From: Helianthus annuus
Taxonomy: Eukaryota > Streptophyta > Magnoliopsida > Asterales > Asteraceae
Direction of reading: 5' to 3'
DNA: 64,000 nucleotides
Assembly (NCBI RefSeq): GCF_002127325.2
Contig: NC_035448.2
Coordinates: forward strand, 89,758,503-89,822,502
The notes under the pieces are model-generated. The model was not told where the DNA came from. It saw nothing but the letters and a program-made list of their open reading frames with translations, and did not search any database. Below are positions 24,483-35,971 of this stretch, in pieces (position 1 is the first letter of the stretch; every line of letters starts with the position of its first letter). The position numbers and the translations under genes were made by a program.

Positions 24483-24690
24483 CAGCCGGTTGCGACTCAG
24501 ATTGCGAGTCGAAACCCCCGTCTCGACTCGAGACCACAAACAGCACCAGCCGAAACCACGGTTGCGAGTCCCGTTGCGACTCGTAACCAGACCATGATGA
24601 ACCGAGATCTCCATTGCGACTCGCAACCAGCTGTTGCGACTCGTAATCTCCGGTTGCGACTCGAGATCTCCGTTGCGACTCGAGACCATC
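24483..24690 (+). repeat. GTTGCGACTCG word cluster in LTR D
   Basis: The words GTTGCGACTC, GTTGCGAGTC and CGAGATCTCC recur about ten times with irregular spacing. Some pair with each other (for example GTTGCGACTCGCAAC). The same word type is found in LTR C. The copy in the 3' LTR is at about 31742-31949. Confidence 0.8.
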
Positions 24691-25052
24691 GTTTACACGC
24701 ACACTGTTGGGCCTTCACTGTCACGGGCCCAATCTATTGAGCCCAACGATTTGAATTGTGGACTGTTTTGCTAATGGACTTGTATGTGTTTGCTACTTGG
24801 GCCGATTGGGAATCTGGATTGTTATATTATTGGGCTGCTTATGTTATTGGACCGGGCATTGTTGGACTTAGACAATTGGATCCTCACATGCTATGTCTTA
24901 TCTGCTTACGTGCGTACATGTTTGCCATGACTATACGTGATTACTACATACGTGTTATATACGAACCTGACTCGTATAACAACCATGCTAGGACGTGATT
25001 GACAAATTACTAGCTTATCTATACTCTTTGTGTATCTGCCGAGCAAACCAAG

Positions 25053-25606
25053 GTGAGTTCACACAGCCAAGGCATGGGATTCCCGGGTTGGGAATTGGGT
25101 TGGATTTGTTACTGTAAAATGAGTTACTCGTACTTACGCATATACCAGACTATAGACCATCGTCCTCAGGTTAGTCAGGACACGTTACGTAAAGCCTACG
25201 TAACCCAGTATACTTGCCATATGTCTCCCGGGTCGGGAAGGACACGTTACGTAAAGCCTACGTAACCCAATACCATTCACTGGCTTCCAGGTCGGAAGGC
25301 CACGCTGCGTAAAGCCTACGTAGCCCCCACGCGTACCACTGTCCTCGGGGAAGGGCACGTCACGTAAAGCCTACGTGACCCTGTACGTTTTCCTGTTCTC
25401 GGTAAAGAAGAACACATGGTCGGAAGTTAGTCTAGTAAGTACCGTTAATGAGAAGCCCTCATTAACCCGGATGAACATGGGAAGCCCCCACCTTTAGTAC
25501 ACACTAGTATGGGAAGCCCCCACTAGCTACACTTATGCATGTTATGAACTTACTTTCTGTGAACTCGCTCAACTAGTTTGTTGATTATTTGCTGCATGCC
25601 TTGCAG
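25053..25606 (+). promoter_or_regulatory. Predicted leader intron in LTR D
   Basis: AACCAAG|GTGAGTTCACAC at 25053 matches the plant donor consensus, and GCATGCCTTGCAG| at 25606 matches the acceptor. GCTCAAC upstream of the acceptor could serve as branch site. The 554-base interval contains the hairpin minisatellite. Both ends are conserved in all Tekay LTRs of the window. Confidence 0.6.
25184..25379 (+). repeat. Four-unit hairpin minisatellite in LTR D
   Basis: Four units at 25184, 25246, 25304 and 25359 (21 bases each, 55-62 apart) have an AAGCC loop and 8-bp stems. Units 1-2 are GTTACGTA/TACGTAAC, unit 3 is GCTGCGTA/TACGTAGC and unit 4 is GTCACGTA/TACGTGAC. Changes between units keep the pairing, with one G-T wobble in unit 3. 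A second copy of the array is in the 3' LTR (+7259). Confidence 0.85.
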
Positions 25607-25891
25607 GACCTTAGGTATACTTGGGAGCTTGCACAGGGAAGGAGCAGGTCGTTGTGGGCAGATGGATCGTTAATGATGTCGAACTCATAACTCGTTTTGA
25701 ATTTACTTTACTATGCTTCCGCTACTTAAAACAGTATTTGGTTTTGAAACATCAATCATGTCATGGTGACTTACGTTAATTACTTTTATTATTATTAAAT
25801 GCTATGTTTGATATGATTGATGGCTTGATCCTGGTCAGTCGCGCTCCCAAGCGGTGGTATTCCGCGGGTGGATTTTGGGGGTGTGACAGAT

Positions 25892-25967
25892 TGGTATCAG
25901 AGCCATTGGTTATAGAGAACTTGGTTTTAATATGGGTAAACGTTTTTATTAAAACCGGACTATAACC
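25892..25967 (+). other. Primer binding site and paired leader of element D
   Basis: TGGTATCAGAGCC lies at 25892-25904. Outer helix: GGTTATAG 25908-25915 with CTATAACC 25960-25967. Inner helix: GGTTTTAATA 25923-25932 with TATTAAAACC 25947-25956. The remaining leader to 26203 has no gene. Confidence 0.85.
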
Positions 25968-26203
25968 AGCACAGTGCTCTCAACGATCCACAACGACGCT
26001 TCGCTCCACGTGCAAGACTCGACATCTTAGGTAATAAGGTTTATGTTTATTGCCTGTTTGCTAGAACTGCTTAGAACTTTGCTCGCATTACGCTTAGATA
26101 CACATGCTTTGATTTCATGAGAACACCTATATGCCTACGCTTTTCTGTCATCGCCCTACTCGCGAACCATTCTTATGTATGCTACTTGTTACTATGAAGA
26201 TCA

Positions 26204-29200
26204 ATGGCCGCACGAATTAACATGACTCAAGCCCAGCTAGAGGCTCTCATTGCTGCGGCAGTTGCAGCCGCCCAAGCAGGTCAACCCGCTCAGCAGCAGC
26301 CTGGGTGCACCTTCAAGAACTTCATGGAATGTCGTCCTAGCTCGTTTAGTGGCACAGAGGGAGCAGTTGGACTCCTCCACTGGTTTGAAAAGCTCGAGTC
26401 GGTTTTCGAAATGTGCGAATGCCCTGAGGCTCGCAGGGTGAAGTTCGCCACTGGCACACTTGAAGGGATTGCGCTCACTTGGTGGAACGCACAAGTGCAG
26501 ATCTTAGGGTTGGCAGCTGCTAACGCCACCCCATGGAACGACTTTAAGGAACTCATCAAGCGTGAGTATTGCACGCGGGAAGACATACACAAGCTGGAAG
26601 ATGAGCTTTATAACTTGAAAATGGTTGGATCGGAAATCGAAGCGTATACCAAACGGTCCAATGAGCTGGCCGTTCTGTGTCCAACTATGGTGGACCCTCC
26701 ATACAAGCGCATTGAGTTGTATCTCAAGGGATTGGCGCCAGAAATTCAGAGCCACGTGACGTCGGCTAACCTCGAAAACATCCAGGAAATCCAACGCCTA
26801 GCTCACCGTATCACCGATCAGGCAGTGGATCAGAATAAACTGCCCAAGCGTGTTAATGCTATTGCTAACGTCACCACCTCAGTTACTCCTGCTACATCTG
26901 GTGACAGTAAAAGAAAATGGGATGGGGATTCCAGTAAAGGTTCAGCATCTGTTCAGCCACAGTCTCAGCAGCAGAAGATTGATCACTATCAGAGTCCCAG
27001 TCAGCAATCCTCTGGTGGTCACAGGCAGAGGAGATATCAGGGTAGTCAACCTAGGTGCCACAACTGCAACAGGCATCACCACGGCCCATGTAACAAGGGT
27101 CGCTGTCAAAGGTGTCTCAAGATGGGTCACGAGGCCAAAGATTGTAGGAGCCCTCGTCCTGCGAATCAGAATCAGCAGCCTCAGCAACCAGCTCCACAGA
27201 ACCAGCAGCAGCAACAGCAGCCACAGCGTGGAAACCGGGGGTGTTTCCAGTGTGGGGCTGAAGGTCATTTCAAACGCGATTGTCCTCAGTTAAACCAGAA
27301 TCGCAACAATAACAACCAGGGCAACGGCAACAACAACGGCGGGAACAACAACAACAACGGCAATGAAGCTCGTGGTCGTGCATTCGTGCTAGGTCGAGGT
27401 GACGCAGTGAACGATCCCAACGTTGTTATGGGTAAGTTTCTCCTCGACAATATTTACGTTACTGTTTTGTTTGATTCGGGTGCGGATACAAGCTATATGT
27501 CTGTGAAAATGTGTCAACTGCTAAAACGTGCACCAACACTTTTACCCACCAAACATGTAGTAGAGTTAGCTAACGGTAAAAGTCTAGAAGCCACGCACGT
27601 AGTTCAGGGTTGTAATCTTATCCTAGCTGGTCAAGCCTTCTCTATTGATCTCATTCCCATAGTTTTGGGTAGCTTCGACGTCGTGATTGGGATGGATTGG
27701 TTGTCCCAACACCAGGCAGAAATCTTATGCAGCGAAAAGGTTATTCGCATTCCTCGTTCGGGTCAGGAACCTCTAGAAGTTCAAGGCGACAAGAGTGGTG
27801 CTGTGGTTGGCATCATCTCTTTCTTGAAGGCTCAGAAATGTTTACGTAAGGGTCACACAGCCATTCTGGCTCTCGTTACAGACGCATCAACAAAGGAAAA
27901 GAAATTGGAGGATGTTCCAATTGTACGTGATTACCCTCAGGTGTTTCCTGAAGACTTACCTGGCTTACCGCCTCATCGTCAGGTCGAATTTCAGATCGAG
28001 CTCACTCCAGGAGCAGCACCCATAGCTCGCGCACCATATCGTCTAGCTCCATCAGAATTGGAGGAATTGTCAAAGCAACTGCAAGAACTCTTGGAAAAGG
28101 GTTTTATTCGACCAAGCTCTTCGCCTTGGGGAGCTCCAGTACTTTTCGTGAAGAAGAAAGACGGTACGTTCAGGATGTGTATAGACTACAGAGAACTCAA
28201 CAAGGTGACGGTGAAGAACCGTTATCCTCTTCCGCGCATCGACGACTTATTCGACCAGTTGCAAGGGTCGTGTTACTATTCGAAGATAGACTTGAGGTCT
28301 GGTTATCATCAGCTGAGAGTCCGGGATGAGGACGTCTCCAAGACAGCCTTCAGAACTCGTTACGGTCACTACGAGTTTCTTGTCATGCCGTTTGGGTTAA
28401 CGAACGCGCCCGCGGTGTTCATGGATCTTATGAACAGGGTATGCAAACCCTATCTTGACAAGTTCGTCATTGTATTTATCGACGACATCCTGATTTACTC
28501 CAAGAGTCAGGAGGAACACGAGCAGCATCTTCGCCTCATTTTGGAACTCCTTCGGAAGGAGCAGCTGTACGCTAAGTTTTCTAAATGCGACTTCTGGCTT
28601 CGTGAAGTCCACTTTCTAGGCCACGTGGTGAACAAGGATGGGATCCATGTCGATCCATCCAAGGTAGATTCGATCAGGAACTGGCCTGCACCGCGTACGC
28701 CGACAGAAATACGACAATTCTTGGGTCTGGCAGGTTATTATAGACGGTTCATTAAGGATTTCTCGAAGATTGCGCAGCCACTCACACTACTGACACAGAA
28801 GGGTGTCACCTACCGTTGGGGCAACACGCAGGAAACTGCTTTTCAGTATCTAAAGGATAGGCTTTGCAGTGCACCTATTCTTTCATTGCCAGAGGGCACG
28901 GATGACTTCGTGGTATATTGTGACGCGTCAATACAGGGTCTGGGATGCGTATTGATGCAGCGGGATAAAGTGATTGCCTACGCCTCTCGTCAACTCAAGG
29001 TTCATGAACGGAACTACACGACGCACGATTTAGAGCTGGGAGCTGTGGTTTTCGCGCTTAAGATATGGCGACACTACCTGTACGGTACCAGGTGCACGGT
29101 TTACACCGATCACAGGAGTCTCGAGCATATCCTTAAGCAGAAAGATTTGAACATGCGTCAACGACGATGGGTCGAGTTACTTAATGACTACGAATGCGCC

Positions 29201-30832
29201 ATCAAGTACCATCCAGGCAAAGCCAATGTTGTGGCTGATGCCCTTAGTCGAAAAGACACTTTGCCACGGCGCGTGCGAGCGCTACAGCTTACGATTCAGT
29301 CTAGCCTTCCTGCTCAGATACGAGCTGTTCAGACAGAAGCACTGAAGCCCGAAAACGTCAAGGCTGAAGCCTTACGCGGCTCACGACAACAAATGGAACA
29401 GAAGGAAGACGGCGCCTATTATGTAACGGGCCGGATTTGGGTCCCACTTTATGGCGGTTTACGCGAACTTGTTATGGATGAAGCTCACAAGTCTCGCTAC
29501 TCGGTACATCCAGGGTCGGATAAAATGTACCACGACATCAGCACTACTTATTGGTGGCCTAGTATGAAGGCCCACATTGCTACGTATGTTGGAAAATGCT
29601 TAACCTGTGCGAGAGTCAAGGTCGAATATCAGAAACCAGCTGGCCTACTTCAACAGCCTAAGATACCTCAGTGGAAATGGGAAGAAATTTCCATGGATTT
29701 CGTTACAGGCTTACCCAGATCCCAGCGTGGAAATGATACAATATGGGTCATAGTTGATCGACTCACCAAGTCTGCACACTTCCTACCGATTAAGGAAACG
29801 GACAAATTCTCCACTCTCGCAGACGTCTATCTTAAAGAAGTTGTCTCGAGGCACGGGGTGCCCACGTCTATCATTTCGGATCGCGATGCACGATTCACGT
29901 CAGAACTTTGGCAAGCAATGCACAAATCTTTTGGCTCAAGGTTAGACATGAGCACGGCTTATCACCCTCAGACGGATGGGCAGTCTGAGCGGACGATTCA
30001 AACTCTCGAAGACATGCTTCGGGCATGCGTTATCGACTTTGGCAACGGCTGGGAAAAGCACCTCCCTTTGGTGGAGTTTTCTTACAATAACAGTTACCAT
30101 ACCAGCATTCAAGCCGCTCCATTCGAGGCATTGTACGGGCGTAAATGCCGGTCACCTCTCTGTTGGGCAGAGGTGGGAGATAGTCAGATCACGGGTCCAG
30201 AGATTGTAGTGGACGCCACAGAAAAGATTGCACAAATACGACAACGCATGGCGGCAGCACGCGACCGTCAGAAAGCCTACGCGGATAAGCGTAGAAAGCC
30301 ATTGGAATTTGAGGTCGGGGACCGGGTTTTATTGAAAGTCTCACCCTGGAAGGGTGTGGTTCGTTTTGGCAAACGGGGCAAACTGAATCCGCGGTACGTC
30401 GGACCATTCGAAATCATAGAAAAGATTGGCAAGGTAGCCTACAAGTTGAAACTACCAGCTGAACTCGGGGCAGTTCACAATGTCTTTCATGTATCGAACT
30501 TAAAGAAGTGCCTATCAGACGAAACACTCATCATTCCTTTTAAGGAACTCACTATCGACGAGCGGTTGCAGTTCGTCGAGGAACCAGTTGAAATCACGGA
30601 CCGGGATGTGAAGGTCCTCAAACACAAGAGAATCCCTCTTGTCCGAGTTCGTTGGAACTCCAAACGTGGCCCAGAGTACACCTGGGAACGCGAAGACAGG
30701 ATGACAGAAAAGTACCCCCAGTTATTCGGGAACAAGGCAACCACTACTGAGGCTGAAGCTACTACTTCGGAATTTCGGGACGAAATTCCAGATCAACGGG
30801 GGGAGGATGTGACACCCCAGGAAAACCAGTGA
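26204..30832 (+). CDS. gag-pol polyprotein of element D, intact (1542 aa)
   Basis: ATG at 26204 follows the leader; no intron is present, as the exon junction is already joined (CAAGCAGGTCAACC). Gag spans about residues 1-390, with CX2CX4HX4C knuckles at about 301-314 and 347-360 and an Asn-rich linker. The protease has D424-S-G. RT has FIDD at 758-761. RNase H has D907 and ADALS near 1011. Integrase has H1095, H1102, C1132, C1135 and the catalytic D1165, D1226 and E1262 (35 residues between the last two). GPF is near 1400 and a chromodomain at about 1457-1508. The product would assemble particles, copy the RNA and insert the DNA, with the chromodomain probably directing it to heterochromatin. 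Length and motifs are all intact, so it looks able to move. Confidence 0.96.
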   Translation: MAARINMTQAQLEALIAAAVAAAQAGQPAQQQPGCTFKNFMECRPSSFSGTEGAVGLLHWFEKLESVFEMCECPEARRVKFATGTLEGIALTWWNAQVQILGLAAANATPWNDFKELIKREYCTREDIHKLEDELYNLKMVGSEIEAYTKRSNELAVLCPTMVDPPYKRIELYLKGLAPEIQSHVTSANLENIQEIQRLAHRITDQAVDQNKLPKRVNAIANVTTSVTPATSGDSKRKWDGDSSKGSASVQPQSQQQKIDHYQSPSQQSSGGHRQRRYQGSQPRCHNCNRHHHGPCNKGRCQRCLKMGHEAKDCRSPRPANQNQQPQQPAPQNQQQQQQPQRGNRGCFQCGAEGHFKRDCPQLNQNRNNNNQGNGNNNGGNNNNNGNEARGRAFVLGRGDAVNDPNVVMGKFLLDNIYVTVLFDSGADTSYMSVKMCQLLKRAPTLLPTKHVVELANGKSLEATHVVQGCNLILAGQAFSIDLIPIVLGSFDVVIGMDWLSQHQAEILCSEKVIRIPRSGQEPLEVQGDKSGAVVGIISFLKAQKCLRKGHTAILALVTDASTKEKKLEDVPIVRDYPQVFPEDLPGLPPHRQVEFQIELTPGAAPIARAPYRLAPSELEELSKQLQELLEKGFIRPSSSPWGAPVLFVKKKDGTFRMCIDYRELNKVTVKNRYPLPRIDDLFDQLQGSCYYSKIDLRSGYHQLRVRDEDVSKTAFRTRYGHYEFLVMPFGLTNAPAVFMDLMNRVCKPYLDKFVIVFIDDILIYSKSQEEHEQHLRLILELLRKEQLYAKFSKCDFWLREVHFLGHVVNKDGIHVDPSKVDSIRNWPAPRTPTEIRQFLGLAGYYRRFIKDFSKIAQPLTLLTQKGVTYRWGNTQETAFQYLKDRLCSAPILSLPEGTDDFVVYCDASIQGLGCVLMQRDKVIAYASRQLKVHERNYTTHDLELGAVVFALKIWRHYLYGTRCTVYTDHRSLEHILKQKDLNMRQRRWVELLNDYECAIKYHPGKANVVADALSRKDTLPRRVRALQLTIQSSLPAQIRAVQTEALKPENVKAEALRGSRQQMEQKEDGAYYVTGRIWVPLYGGLRELVMDEAHKSRYSVHPGSDKMYHDISTTYWWPSMKAHIATYVGKCLTCARVKVEYQKPAGLLQQPKIPQWKWEEISMDFVTGLPRSQRGNDTIWVIVDRLTKSAHFLPIKETDKFSTLADVYLKEVVSRHGVPTSIISDRDARFTSELWQAMHKSFGSRLDMSTAYHPQTDGQSERTIQTLEDMLRACVIDFGNGWEKHLPLVEFSYNNSYHTSIQAAPFEALYGRKCRSPLCWAEVGDSQITGPEIVVDATEKIAQIRQRMAAARDRQKAYADKRRKPLEFEVGDRVLLKVSPWKGVVRFGKRGKLNPRYVGPFEIIEKIGKVAYKLKLPAELGAVHNVFHVSNLKKCLSDETLIIPFKELTIDERLQFVEEPVEITDRDVKVLKHKRIPLVRVRWNSKRGPEYTWEREDRMTEKYPQLFGNKATTTEAEATTSEFRDEIPDQRGEDVTPQENQ

Positions 30833-30908
30833 ACAGTACAGTTTACCTAGCTTCCTCAGTGAGTGCATACCAAATTTCGGGACGAAATTTCCAATTAGTT
30901 GGGGATAA
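30769..30908 (+). promoter_or_regulatory. Duplicated hairpin and polypurine tract, element D
   Basis: Hairpin 1 is at 30769-30789 (stem GGAATTTCG/CGAAATTCC) inside the frame end. Hairpin 2 is at 30872-30890 (AAATTTCG/CGAAATTT). The polypurine tract AGTTGGGGATAA is at 30897-30908, next to the LTR. Confidence 0.82.
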
Positions 30909-33147
30909 TGTGACAACTCGAACTTTAGGCTTGCTTGATGTAACGTTTGTGCACGATATGTGATTTTATAAACCCGAATGATTAATTGATTTCATGATAT
31001 ATGTTATGTTATATGCATTATGTGTGTATGTATGTCGTATGTATGTGAACCGGCCACACAAAGCCCTTGGGGCCACTCCTTGTTCTCGGGTCCATTAGAC
31101 AACCGAGTGGGCCCGGCCCACTCCCCATTCGCAACACAAAACCGGAACAAGGGGCTTGTTTCACCACTTTTGCAAATCACAAACACACACACACAAACCC
31201 TAGAAGCTTTGCTCTCTCTCGGCTTGCTTGGAACCCGACGGCACACACACACACACTTTGAAGCTTGTGAAACGAATCGATCCTCTACCTTCATCCGGTT
31301 AGTGATGATGTTATGTTTTTGGATTATTTATGATATTATGTGATTGCTATCATTCTGTTAGGTGATGTAACTAAGGTGTATGCTTGTAATATTGATTGGT
31401 TGTTGATGTTGGATGCGGGTACTTATAATAGTGATGTTTGTTAATCGGATAACATGTACGGTTACGTTTTATGCTCGACTTATTGTTTGATTCGAACCGG
31501 TTAGGTGCATGGTTATAGGCTGTCATGAAATTGATTAATCAAAACGTTTCTGCATGATTCGGTTTAGGCTGTTTGATGATCCGATTGATTGTTATCTAGG
31601 CTGTTTTGTTTAAGCATATGAACATGTTTGAAGATTGCTATGAAACTGCTATTTTCGGTGTTTGATCTGTTTCCGAAACTGTTGAATATGTTTGCTGAAA
31701 TCACGGAGTTTAATTGACTAGAATTATGGAAATCAGTTACACAGCCGGTTGCGACTCAGATTGCGAGTCAAAACCCCCGTCTCGACTCGAGACCACAAAC
31801 AGCACCAGCCGAAACCACGGTTGCGAGTCCCGTTGCGACTCGTAACCAGACCATGATGAACCGAGATCTCCATTGCGACTCGCAACCAGCTGTTGCGACT
31901 CGTAATCTCCGGTTGCGACTCGAGATCTCCGTTGCGACTCGAGACCATCGTTTACACGCACACTGTTGGGCCTTCACTGTCACGGGCCCAATCTATTGAG
32001 CCCAACGATTTGAATTGTGGACTGTTTTGCTAATGGACTTGTATGTGTTTGCTACTTGGGCCGATTGGGAATCTGGATTGTTATATTATTGGGCTGCTTA
32101 TGTTATTGGACCGGGCATTGTTGGACTTAGACAATTGGATCCTCACATGCTATGTCTTATCTGCTTACGTGCGTACATGTTTGCCATGACTATACGTGAT
32201 TACTACATACGTGTTATATACGAACCTGACTCGTATAACAACCATGCTAGGACGTGATTGACAAATTACTAGCTTATCTATACTCTTTGTGTATCTGCCG
32301 AGCAAACCAAGGTGAGTTCACACAGCCAAGGCATGGGATTCCCGGGTTGGGAATTGGGTTGGATTTGTTACTGTAAAATGAGTTACTCGTACTTACGCAT
32401 ATACCAGACTATAGACCATCGTCCTCAGGTTAGTCAGGACACGTTACGTAAAGCCTACGTAACCCAGTATACTTGCCATATGTCTCCCGGGTCGGGAAGG
32501 ACACGTTACGTAAAGCCTACGTAACCCAATACCATTCACTGGCTTCCAGGTCGGAAGGCCACGCTGCGTAAAGCCTACGTAGCCCCCACGCGTACCACTG
32601 TCCTCGGGGAAGGGCACGTCACGTAAAGCCTACGTGACCCTGTACGTTTTCCTGTTCTCGGTAAAGAAGAACACATGGTCGGAAGTTAGTCTAGTAAGTA
32701 CCGTTAATGAGAAGCCCTCATTAACCCGGATGAACATGGGAAGCCCCCACCTTTAGTACACACTAGTATGGGAAGCCCCCACTAGCTACACTTATGCATG
32801 TTATGAACTTACTTTCTGTGAACTCGCTCAACTAGTTTGTTGATTATTTGCTGCATGCCTTGCAGGACCTTAGGTATACTTGGGAGCTTGCACAGGGAAG
32901 GAGCAGGTCGTTGTGGGCAGATGGATCGTTAATGATGTCGAACTCATAACTCGTTTTGAATTTACTTTACTATGCTTCCGCTACTTAAAACAGTATTTGG
33001 TTTTGAAACATCAATCATGTCATGGTGACTTACGTTAATTACTTTTATTATTATTAAATGCTATGTTTGATATGATTGATGGCTTGATCCTGGTCAGTCG
33101 CGCTCCCAAGCGGTGGTATTCCGCGGGTGGATTTTGGGGGTGTGACA
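30909..33147 (+). repeat. 3' LTR of element D (2239 bp)
   Basis: It is identical to 23650-25888 apart from the one base noted. Contents are as in the 5' LTR, including the predicted intron (32312-32865) and hairpin repeats. No gene is seen. Confidence 0.95.
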
Positions 33148-33690
33148 CAGAACGTGCATGCTGTTGACCAAGAAGAGGATGATGAGGATTATCCTCCGAT
33201 TTCTGAATACTGTTTTTCCGTTGATAACCATGAACTAATCCTTACAATGCAGAATCTAGGAGAAAAAGCCAGATGGCCCAGAAAAAATGACAAACCAGCC
33301 GCAGCTAAAGACAAATCAAAATGGTGTGCATACCACGAGGATTTTGGGCATTTAACAGAAGAATGCATCGCATTAAGAAAGGAAATTGGATATCTGCTGA
33401 GCAAGGGGCATTTAAAAGAATTGTTGGGAAGAAAAAAGCAAAGGACTCAGGATCCTAAAAGGATCCCTGAAAAAGCTCCAGCCCCTCCGACAGATGCACA
33501 AGTGATAAACTTTATTTCCGGAGGATCAGACATCTGTGGTACATCCTTTTCAGCAGCTAAAAGGCATGCAAAGGAAGCTAAAATGGATAATGGAGAAAGA
33601 CCTATTCGAACATCAAGTGTCTCGGAAGGAAAAATGATAACCTTTGATGAGGATGATCGCGTAGACATCCAGGATCCTCATCATGATTGT
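33148..33690 (+). pseudogene. B1 gag, third segment
   Basis: After the second CAGAA copy (33148-33152) the frame encodes an acidic stretch (DQEEDDEDYPPISEYCFS), then the zinc-knuckle variant CAYHEDFGHLTEEC (C-X2-H-X4-H-X4-C). It ends at 33690 just before where the protease would begin. There the LTR of B2 starts. The 5 bases ATTGT (33686-33690) may be the left target-site copy for B2. Confidence 0.88.
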
Positions 33691-34407
33691 TGTTAGGGCT
33701 GGATTTTTATAATACATGATCCTTACATGTGATCCTAACCAGTGATCCTTGTTTCTTTAGCAAACAGTGATCCTCAGCAGAGTTCCAGGATCAGGATCAC
33801 GGACCATCATAGGATCCTCATGCTAACAGTTGCTTTCATTAACTTTAATGTTGTTTTGCAGGAATGACTAGCAGGATCCGCTCTTAGCATCACAATCAAG
33901 GGACGCGTCTTTACAATTTTGGCACACGCTCAGTCAGAGATGAACATTGCAAAGGATATGGAAACTTGGCATGATTTAAGGGCGACAATTTAGGCTAGAT
34001 TTAATTTTATTTCTAAAGGGGTAATGAGCTGATTATTAGTCTTTTTACCTAAAATAGGCCACCTACACTTGTATATATAAATACTCTTCCCCATTCGGAA
34101 GACACACAACACAATTCTCACACGCTTAGACACACATTACGATAGTGATCCTTGTACTCAGCTCATTATCATCCGAAGTTGTAACCATATTTTGATATAT
34201 TGAAGTTGGTGATCGGTAGTTGCCATCACCCGAGGTTTTTTATGCCATAGATCATTCATTGATCAAGGGCTTTTTCCTCGTATAAATCCTTGTGTCACTT
34301 GCATATTTCTTACTAAAGTGATCTTTACTTTTTCAACAAACCAAGCATCATTCCCCGTTTACTTAGAGTTTGGTTGCATTATCCTTGTGTGATTTTTGAC
34401 CAAAACA
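33691..34407 (+). repeat. 5' LTR of Tat element B2 (717 bp)
   Basis: It starts TGTTAGGGCTGG and ends GACCAAAACA. It aligns throughout with the B1 LTR but with many substitutions, so they belong to separate insertions. It is rich in GATCC words. A TATATATAAATA-like box lies near 34070-34082. No gene is seen. Confidence 0.88.
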
Positions 34408-34410
34408 GTT

Positions 34411-34428
34411 TGGCGCCCACCGTGGGGC
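34411..34428 (+). other. Primer binding site of B2
   Basis: TGGCGCCCACCGTGGGGC, identical to the B1 site. The B2 gag ATG follows at 34485, and eight coding bases later element E is inserted, the last five (GCTTC, 34488-34492) being the target site. Confidence 0.75.
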
Positions 34429-35971
34429 AATTGGTGCTTCATTCATAAGAAAACTTTCTGTTCGAAATCATTTCAAAGAGTTACATGGCTTCTGTGACAA
34501 CTCGAGTTTATGACTTTCACTTTCGCATTAAATGCGCGTTGACTTTGACTGTTTAGTTGTTTGGATTGTGGACTTGAAAATTGTACGCGTTGTGTTTTAA
34601 TGAAACGTATTGTCATTTTGCCTATATGTGATTACTTGCTGTGGTAGAAAATAATATTAGAATTATTATTAAAAACACTTAGTCTAAAACACTTAGTCTA
34701 GATCACGAAACATGACATACAGTTCGAAGGATCTCGAAACATATCCTTCGATTCGAAGGATCAACTTTCAGTTCGAAGGATCTCGAAACATATCCTTCGA
34801 CCAAGGACTCTATCCTTCGACATCTTTCGGCTCAGTCTTTCTAATGGGCTTGGCCCATTCCTGTGATACGTTTATATACGTGATGCATGTAACCGGCAGT
34901 TAGTTTCAAAAACCCTAGTACCCTTCTCTCTCTCTCTCGAAGTCTTGTGGTCGGCTGAAAGTTCTTGTGCACCCGAAACCCCACTAGTTTCAATCCCCTA
35001 ATCCGGTTAGTGTTTCACTATCATCGTTGATGACATGATGTTATTATTATTACATGCTTTGATTAAGAACGATTAGAATTGATTGTATGTTGAATGATAT
35101 GAATCGTATAAAGATGATCTTGTAGTGGTATTGCATGATAATAAGTTTAAATCGATTCAATGATGCTTGTTATGTTACTGTGACGATGTATGCTCCGGAT
35201 TGATAACTTGTTGATATATTAGTGAAATCGGGTTATTATGAAATCAGTTTACATGAGGTTGTTATGTCTTAATAGTAATCCGAATGAATATGGTTATTGT
35301 TCATGATTTTCGGTTAGGGTTCCTGAGATTGAATATATGAAATATGCTTGTTTGATCGGCTGTATGTTAATCGAGAAATTGGAAACCTGTTGATTGATAA
35401 TTGTTATGTTTGGAAACAATGTAACAGATTCAGTAAATTTAGGAAACACGTAACTGATATTTATCGAAAGATGGTAGTTATTCGAAACATAGTTGTTGTG
35501 ACCGAAAGATGCTTGTCCTTCGAACCATAGTGGTGTTGACCGAAGGATAGCATTGACCGAACCATAGTAGTGTTGACCGAAGGATAGCTTTGACCGAAAG
35601 ATAGTGTGTTGACCGAAACATAACCTGTGTGTCGAAGGATAACTATGTCGAAACATAGCTGATGTGTCGAAAGATAACCATGAATCGTAAGATGATAACT
35701 GTGTATCGAAAGACGTGTCGAAACATAATTGTGATAATTGTTAGACCGAAGGATGAGCAATATATCGAAGGATGGGTAATGTGAAATCGAATGATAGTTG
35801 ATGATTAAATGTGAAATAATACGTGTTGTGCCGATATGCAAACTGACTGTTATGTGAACATTAAATTGCATGCGTATCATTGTGAACATGAACTGATTTG
35901 TTATACGTGCATACAATAGGACGTGATTAATTACTTGTGAGTGCATAACCTAGCATACCGAGCAAACCAAG

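Larger units (their letters stand above)
23650..25888 (+). repeat. 5' LTR of element D (2239 bp)
   Basis: It starts TGTGACAACTCGAAC and ends GGGGGTGTGACA. TATA-like sequence lies around 23735-23757, and a telomere box AAACCCTA at 23936-23943 is followed by CTCTCTC. GTTGCGACTCG words lie at about 24483-24690 and hairpin repeats at 25184-25379. No gene is seen. Confidence 0.94.
23650..33147 (+). mobile_element. Tekay-type element D, complete and apparently autonomous
   Basis: Two 2239-bp LTRs (23650-25888 and 30909-33147) flank an intact gag-pol. The 5-bp duplication CAGAA occurs at 23645-23649 and 33148-33152, and the uninterrupted site is in B2 near 54915. I found a single difference between the LTRs (G at about 24510, A at about 31769), so this is one of the youngest insertions here. 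It lacks the gag intron. Confidence 0.96.
11473..33690 (+). mobile_element. Tat-type element B1, interrupted, only 5' part present
   Basis: B1 consists of a 5' LTR, primer site and a gag gene in three pieces (12270-13184, 22985-23649, 33153-33690). The gaps are elements C and D with their duplicated target sites. At 33690/33691 gag is cut by the LTR of a second Tat element, B2. B1 pol and 3' LTR are not in the window. B1 and B2 LTRs differ at many positions, so 33691-34407 is not B1's own 3' LTR. Confidence 0.85.

Noticed and set aside
33691..34407. The Tat LTR at 33691 as the 3' LTR of B1
   Set aside because: It differs from the B1 LTR at many positions, no polypurine tract precedes it, and a primer site and gag ATG follow it, so it is the 5' LTR of another element.
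35294..35946. Open frames with repeated SFGQ/LSV residues (also 42665, 60160, 45959, 53087)
   Set aside because: They are translations of the CGAAGGATA word repeats within LTRs E and F and show no gene-like feature.
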